Shown piece after piece: positions 58,548 through 64,000 of a DNA stretch of 64,000 nt. The stretch covers positions 8,241,731 to 8,305,730 of the forward strand of contig NW_024881283.1 of NCBI RefSeq assembly GCF_018691265.1. Direction: 5' to 3'. The DNA comes from Tyto alba (taxonomy: Eukaryota; Chordata; Aves; Strigiformes; Tytonidae). The position numbers and the translations under genes are program-made. The notes below the pieces were generated by a model. The model saw nothing but the letters and a program-made list of their open reading frames with translations. It did not search any database and had not been told where the DNA came from. The stretch's first letter is position 1. Every line of letters starts with the position of its first letter.

Positions 58548-58900
58548 CGCCCCCCCCCCGGCGATGCTCCGGTCCCGTTCCCGGCTGTTCGGCGGGGGCA
58601 GGACGCGGCGCTCCCGGTTCCCGCAGCCGTTCCCGGGCCCGGCCCCGCCGTGCGCTCCCGGTACGGCCGCTCCCGGTACGGCCCCGCCGTTCGCTCCCGC
58701 CGCCGCGGCACCTCCCCCGGCCCGGCCCTGCCCACCGGGGCGGCCCGGAACGCCGGGGGGGTCCCGGCTGCCTCCCGCCCCGCGCAGCTCCGGGGACCGG
58801 CCCCGGTTCCCGCCCCTTGCACCAGCCCAACGCGACACCCTCCAGACCGGGCACCCCCGGCCCCAGCCCGGGCAAACCCGCCTCCTCCCACCCTCCCTGC
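58548..58900 (-). promoter_or_regulatory. CpG island with possible 5' UTR exon/promoter of the canonical MACF1 isoform
   Basis: The stretch 58.1-58.9 kb is extremely CpG-rich. On the minus strand it contains a good donor (GCG|GTGAGC, GT at 58547-58546) and lies about 1.2 kb upstream of the acceptor of the MSSSDEET exon at 57328. A non-coding first exon ending at 58548 would fit. The 5' end and transcription start cannot be seen, so 58900 is only a nominal edge. No TATA box was recognised. Confidence 0.4.
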
Positions 58901-61900
58901 TCCCCCTTTTACAGGCTCCCCGTGACCCACCCTGCACCCCCCCCAAACCTGGCTGTGCTCCCTAAGGCACCCCAATGCCTGCTGCCTTTCCGGGCCACCC
59001 TTACCCCACCCTGCTCCCCCATTACACAGGGGGCCAAACCACCCAGCAGCTCCCCACCCTCCCACACAACCCCCTCGGGGCACCCCCCCCTTCCCACCCC
59101 AGCACGCTCCCTCCACCCCATCCTCTGGATCCCTCCAGGCCCAGGGGAATTAGAGCACCCATCGAGCTGGGCCAGCAGGCCGTGGCGGGATCAACAGAGA
59201 GGAGGGGGACGTGAGGCATGGAAAGGACCGGAGGGCTGCGCTGGGAAAACCGGGTGCTGCCCAGAGCCTCACCTGGGGGGCAGCGGGACATCCCAGCCCC
59301 AGCAGCAGCCGTGGCGCAGGCAGGGCTACCAGCAGCAGCCCGAAGGGGTGGCTGAGCTGCAGGACGGTCCCGGCCTCTCGGCAGGAGTGAAGCAGGATAA
59401 ACCGCTCCGGCTGACGGCAGATCCAACCGCCCCGCACCGACGGCGGGACCCAGCGAGAGCCGGGTCCCGGCCCCGAGCCAGCGCGGCTGCTCCCGCCGCG
59501 GCGCACGTGGCCGGGCCAAGCCTGTCGCCCCAATCCCCTCGGGATCCCGGCTGCCCCCCGGGCATCTCTCCCACACCAGGCTTCAGATCTCATCCCAACA
59601 CGTCCCTCTGCTTCCCAGCAGTTGTTTTCCCAGTAGCTCCAGCGAGGGGGTGGGACGCAGTGGAGGACAGGGCACAGGGTGTGGTGACACTCGGCTCTTG
59701 GACATTTGGGACGCGGCTGGTGAAGGAGCACGTGTTGCCCTGCAGCCCTGGATCCAGGCGTGGGGAGAGCAGCGCAGGACGAAGCGCTCGGCCGAAACCC
59801 ACCCGGGGGGCACCGGTGGGCCGGATCGAGCCCACGGATGTGGCGGCCGAGGCCTCGCAGGCACAAGCACTGGCTGGTACCGAGGGCATGAGCTCCCCGG
59901 AACCCCCGGTAACGCTGCGGCCAGGCCGGCTGCACTGCGGGCAGAATAAAGGTTAAACTGGAAAACGGCATCCCCGGGGCTGGCATCAGCCTCACCATCC
60001 CAGCGCCAGCCCCACCGCCCCGGCGTCGCTTTCTCTTCCCTCCCTTGAGCGGGTGGTCGCGTCCGTACTGGCCACCGATAGATAAATCCAGCCCCTGTGC
60101 TCAAGCAGGGGCCGTGGGTGCCGGCATTACAAGGGAGGGACCCCAAAATCTGTGAGAGCCGGGGAGCGGGGAGGGCTCATCCCGCCGGAGCCAGCAGCCT
60201 CAGATGCACTGGGAGGAGGAAAGTGCCCCAAGACCCAGACGCTGCTCGTGCCGTTCCCAAAGCTCCCGGACGGGTTGAGTGGCTCAGCCGCGGGTTTGGG
60301 ATGTGTCGAAGCCCCCGGAGCACACCGGGGCGACGGGTACGACACCCCCGGTTTTCCCCCTGCTCGTCGCCGCCCCGGGGCACGAAGCGCACAGTTCAGC
60401 GCGCGGCCGGCTGCAGGGTGACGTGTCCCTTTGTCACCGCGTCCCCGGTGCCACCGGCCGGGCTCCGACCTCCTCCCTCGCGGTGCCCTGGGAGCAAACC
60501 CGCCCGCTTTGAGCCGTGTTGAACCCCCCGAGGAGCGAGGGCGGCCGGGAGACGGTGCCTGTTCCAGCCTGCTCAGCTTTCACACCCGAAACGGCGTTTC
60601 CAGAAATCCCTCGCAGCGCCCGGCGGCGCTCGATTATTTGAGCAGAGAATCTGGGTTAGGATCGGCCGATGTTTTGCCTACGTGGGGATGGGGAATTATT
60701 TCAGGAGGAAGGGGTGGATTCTCCCTAAATCGTTTCATCTCCCCCCTTCCTGCACTGTACGGCAGGCTCACAGGGACACCCCCACCCCCCCCTGCCGGAG
60801 CGTGTGAACACCCACCTGAGGACGGGGCCACAACTTTGGGGTCCTGCTCAGCGTCTGTGGGGACACGGGGAGACACCCCCACGGCTGCGCCGCTGCAAAT
60901 CAGTCGGCATGTGGCTCTGCCCCAGGATCTGTCCCCTATCCCTCATTAAAACCTGCTTTTTCCCTTGACTTTTGATAAATTATTCATCTCCCCAGAGTTG
61001 TTTATTCCCCCTTTCTGAGCCAGAGAGGAGCTTCAGATGCTGCCAGAGGCTCCTGGCACATCTGAGGCTGCAGGAGCTGGGGGGTCCCGAGCTCCCCAGA
61101 CCCCAACTCCCACTCCCTGGGGGCTGAGGGTTACAGGAAAATGGGAATGGGGAGCTGGGGGGGAGAAAAGCAGTTGGGGAGAGATGCGGGAGCTGCCCTC
61201 ACCAGCTCCTGCCCAGCAGAGACCTCCCACCCAGCTGGGATGTGGCATCACCCCGCATCAAAAACCAGACAAAAAAAAAAAGAAAACAGCAAAAATATAA
61301 ATTTGGCTCCACTACACACTGGAAATGAATCTTGTCAGGGCTCTGTGGTGAACTACATTCAGAAGTTGAGGATGTTCCAAATCCCTCTTGCCTGGGGGAA
61401 CCCGGTCAGGATGATCGATCCCGTTTTCAATCGCTGCTGCTCGGCCACAGTCTCCTCCTGCCAGAGCTGGGAGTGGGTTTTTTTATCTCTGCATGAATTT
61501 GATCGTTTTCAGCAGGTCTTTTGGTTATTTTCCTTATTGGCTGAAATTTCTAATAGAGCTTTTAACTACAACAAATAGACCCACTTCTCCCAGTCCCTGC
61601 TATTTCACCGCTTGCCCTTGGCTGTGTTAACATCTATCGCCAGAACAATTAGATTTTGGAAGGATCTAAAGAGCCACTCGGGAGGCAGAAGTGTTTAGAT
61701 ACATTTCAATATTTCTTCCAACATCTGGACAGCTCGATGAGTCACTCTCAACACCAGCAACTTACCGTTTTTTTTTGCTGAGCCCTTTTTTTTTTTTTTT
61801 TCCCCTCTGGAAAAGCAACCTTTCCCTTTCATAGCCTTTTTTTTTTTTTTTTTTTTTAAATTTTTTTTTGCAAACCAGCAATTCCCAGGCACGCTCCAGC

Positions 61901-64000
61901 CCGGGCTGCTGGCCCTCTCAGCCTGCAATGCCGCCGAGCTGTAACGAACGTCGCCATCAAGCTGCCGCCAGACGAGTCGTTGGTGGGGCCAACTGCCGGC
62001 CCCGGGAACCCGCTGCCTCCCCAAAGCCGCCTCCGCGTCCCCTCAAACACCTCACCGGAAAAGGGGGGAAGAAAATTAATCATCCATAACAAGCGACCGC
62101 AATGGAGGGCTGCAAATTTGACCTCCCAGCCAGCCCCGCTCCCCAAATTTCCACCCTTGGTTGAAACCCAGGGGTGATACCAGGGGAATCGTGGCCCAGA
62201 TTGGGGGGAGGGAAAGGTCCCCTGGTGCCTCAGCCCTGCTCGGCGCTTTCTGGACACGTGAGGTTGGTCCCCGTGTCCTCCACCTGCCCCTCTCCTCCTC
62301 CCCAAAGCCCCCCCGGCCCGCTCTCCACTGCAGATAAATACTCTGCAGTCACCAGCTCACGCGCTGCAGTTCGATGTCTATCCCCAGGCGTCCTTTTCTC
62401 TCTCCGTTCATCGTTTATTAATAAATCCTGGAAGCCCTGCCGAGCCCACAACCCTCATGCCAGGAGCCTCCCAGGGCATTTTCACCTGAAACCATTCCCC
62501 TTTCCGCCCCTTCCTTCACGCTGCTCTTGCATCTTTCTGGTGTTTCCCTCCGCTGCCACCCGGGGAGCTCCCCCTCACCTGCTTTTATAGCCGAAACGCT
62601 GGAATCCACCTGAGCGCCGGCATCGTTACGCAAGTTCTCCTCTGCTGAAATGAATCGCCACCAAACAGTTTTCATATTTGGAAAGCGCCAAACAAAATCC
62701 CCGAGCGTTATCAGCCTGTTACACGCAGGGAGAGCAGCTCCCCATCTCCAGCAGCCTCGGCGGATCCAGACGTGGATTTCGGGGCTCCCCGATGTCGCCC
62801 TCTCCCTGCCCCTGCCCGGGAGAAACGTGGCTCCATCCCCCGTGCCGGGATGACTGGAGCGTGAATCAGCCCACACGGGGGGAACCCATCTGGGCCTGGG
62901 GGAAGGGAGAAATCTCCCGGCAGCGCTGGGAAAGGTCAGTTCGGAGGGAGCTGGGGGAGAGGAGCTCGACGAGGAGCAGCAGAAATCCCCAAAAGGCCAA
63001 ACCCCGGTGAGACGGCACCAACGAGACCATCGCTGTTCTCAGCCCGTGTGGAAGCGGGGCGAAACCCGGGGGGAAATGTTTCCAGGCACCGCGGGAGGGC
63101 AGGGAGCCCCCAGACCACAGCGCCCAGCTGCAGCCCCGCTCTTCCAGGGTCTGCGAGTCTTTTCCCACCCCCAGGAGGGGTCCAGGCCCCGGGGAGCTCA
63201 AAGCGGCAGCTCCCACTCTGCAGGCACAGGAAGGGTCCCAGGTGGGAGAGTTTGGGTTTTTGCTCATCACAGTCCAACCTGAAACCTTCAAATTTCAACC
63301 TTCAATATCCAAACACAGCCTGCTCAACGCGGCCGGTCTCCCCCACCCCGTTAATCATTCACGAGGTGTTTGGAGAAAGAGGAGGGCTCTCCTCAGCTGG
63401 AGCTGAAGGCAGAGGTGCGCGGGTGACGCGCTGCTGATCCACGGACAACGTGTGACAGCCCCACGCACCCCTCAGCGTGGAGCACCGGGTGTCTCTGCCT
63501 GCCGGGGCTCACACCGCGCTCAGGTCAGCGTTTCTCATCCCCGCGCGGGGATTTGGGAGGATCAGGAAACTCAGAGGCTCCACCTGCATCAAAGATGAAG
63601 CATTAAACCCACAATCATCGGTATTAAGCACGTGGATTAAAGCACAGAGCCGTCCCCTCTCTATTTCCAGGTACTCCCTTGCTTTAATGCCGTTACAAAA
63701 CGGTGCTGGATGGGGAGGGAAGGGAGGACACCTGCCGTGCAGGCAGGTCCCGCTGCCAGGGCCCAGCACGGATGGACAAACCGCCCTGGCCACCAGCAGC
63801 AGGGCTCAACACATCCTACTGACACTCAGGATTTGAGAGCAAAGCCCCCCCCGGTGAGGAGATCTGCCTCCGACGCACTGAAAAGCCACAAGGGAAACCG
63901 AATCCACCCACTACTGCTCTGAATCTGGGTGGAAACAAGTTGCTTTAACCAGGTTTTTCACCTCATATGGCGCTACTGCCAGCTGGAGAGCGACTGGGAA
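58901..64000. other. Upstream flank or distal 5' intron of MACF1
   Basis: No exon or family-matched protein on either strand. Holds T-rich tracts (61784-61801 and 61838-61869) and an AT-richer block at 61.29-61.58 kb. The upstream neighbour in human (NDUFS5) was looked for and not found. Confidence 0.6.

Noticed and set aside
58010..59956. 648-codon plus-strand open frame in the CpG island
   Set aside because: Pro/Arg/Ala-rich composition is what stop-poor CpG-island DNA gives in any frame. No family similarity or splice logic.
58901..64000. Upstream neighbour gene (NDUFS5 in human)
   Set aside because: No frame on either strand resembles its cysteine-rich product. If synteny holds it lies beyond the window.

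Overview
This is vertebrate, probably avian, nuclear DNA. It is GC-rich, has short phase-matched introns in one part, many C/G homopolymer runs, CpG islands and minisatellites, and shows no operons or prokaryotic gene density. Everything recognisable as coding lies on the minus strand and belongs to one gene: the 5' part of MACF1 (microtubule-actin crosslinking factor 1, ACF7), a spectraplakin. MACF1 is preferred over its paralogue DST because residues 508-600 (the block with PPSTL, WFRKPMTR and ISSSEDEG) follow MACF1 and not the different DST sequence there. The species cannot be told from the sequence alone.

Layout, in transcription order (high to low coordinates). 58.9-64 kb: upstream flank or distal 5' intron with no recognised exon. 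58.1-58.9 kb: CpG island with a possible 5' UTR exon. 57070-57328: first coding exon of the canonical isoform (starts MSSSDEET). 57-22.6 kb: a roughly 34.5 kb 5' intron region holding four further candidate first exons (51543-51636, 40863-40914, 29182-29284, 24487-24559). Each starts with ATG, ends in phase 1 at a GT donor, and can be joined to the same 62-nt exon at 22521-22582. 22582-16703: four exons encoding CH1. 14232-13225: a separate first exon with an N-myristoylation-type start, placed so that it can only precede CH2. 10403-8797: CH2 exons. 8365-457: plakin-domain exons (spectrin repeats), ending as the SH3 domain begins; the rest of the gene lies beyond position 1.

The 20 shared exons sum to 2429 nt. 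With the 220-nt canonical first exon they give 883 complete codons with no frame break, which supports every chosen junction. The shared part is an actin-binding CH pair followed by the plakin domain. The alternative first exons change the tail in front of this module: a short acidic/aromatic tail, a predicted membrane anchor, a cysteine-rich tail, a short basic/hydrophobic tail, or a myristoylated CH2-only form. The set resembles the multi-first-exon 5' ends of plectin and DST. This is the most interesting part of the window, together with three minisatellite families packed around the 51.6 kb first exon. Introns otherwise hold low-complexity tracts and a few AT-richer blocks that look like conserved non-coding elements.
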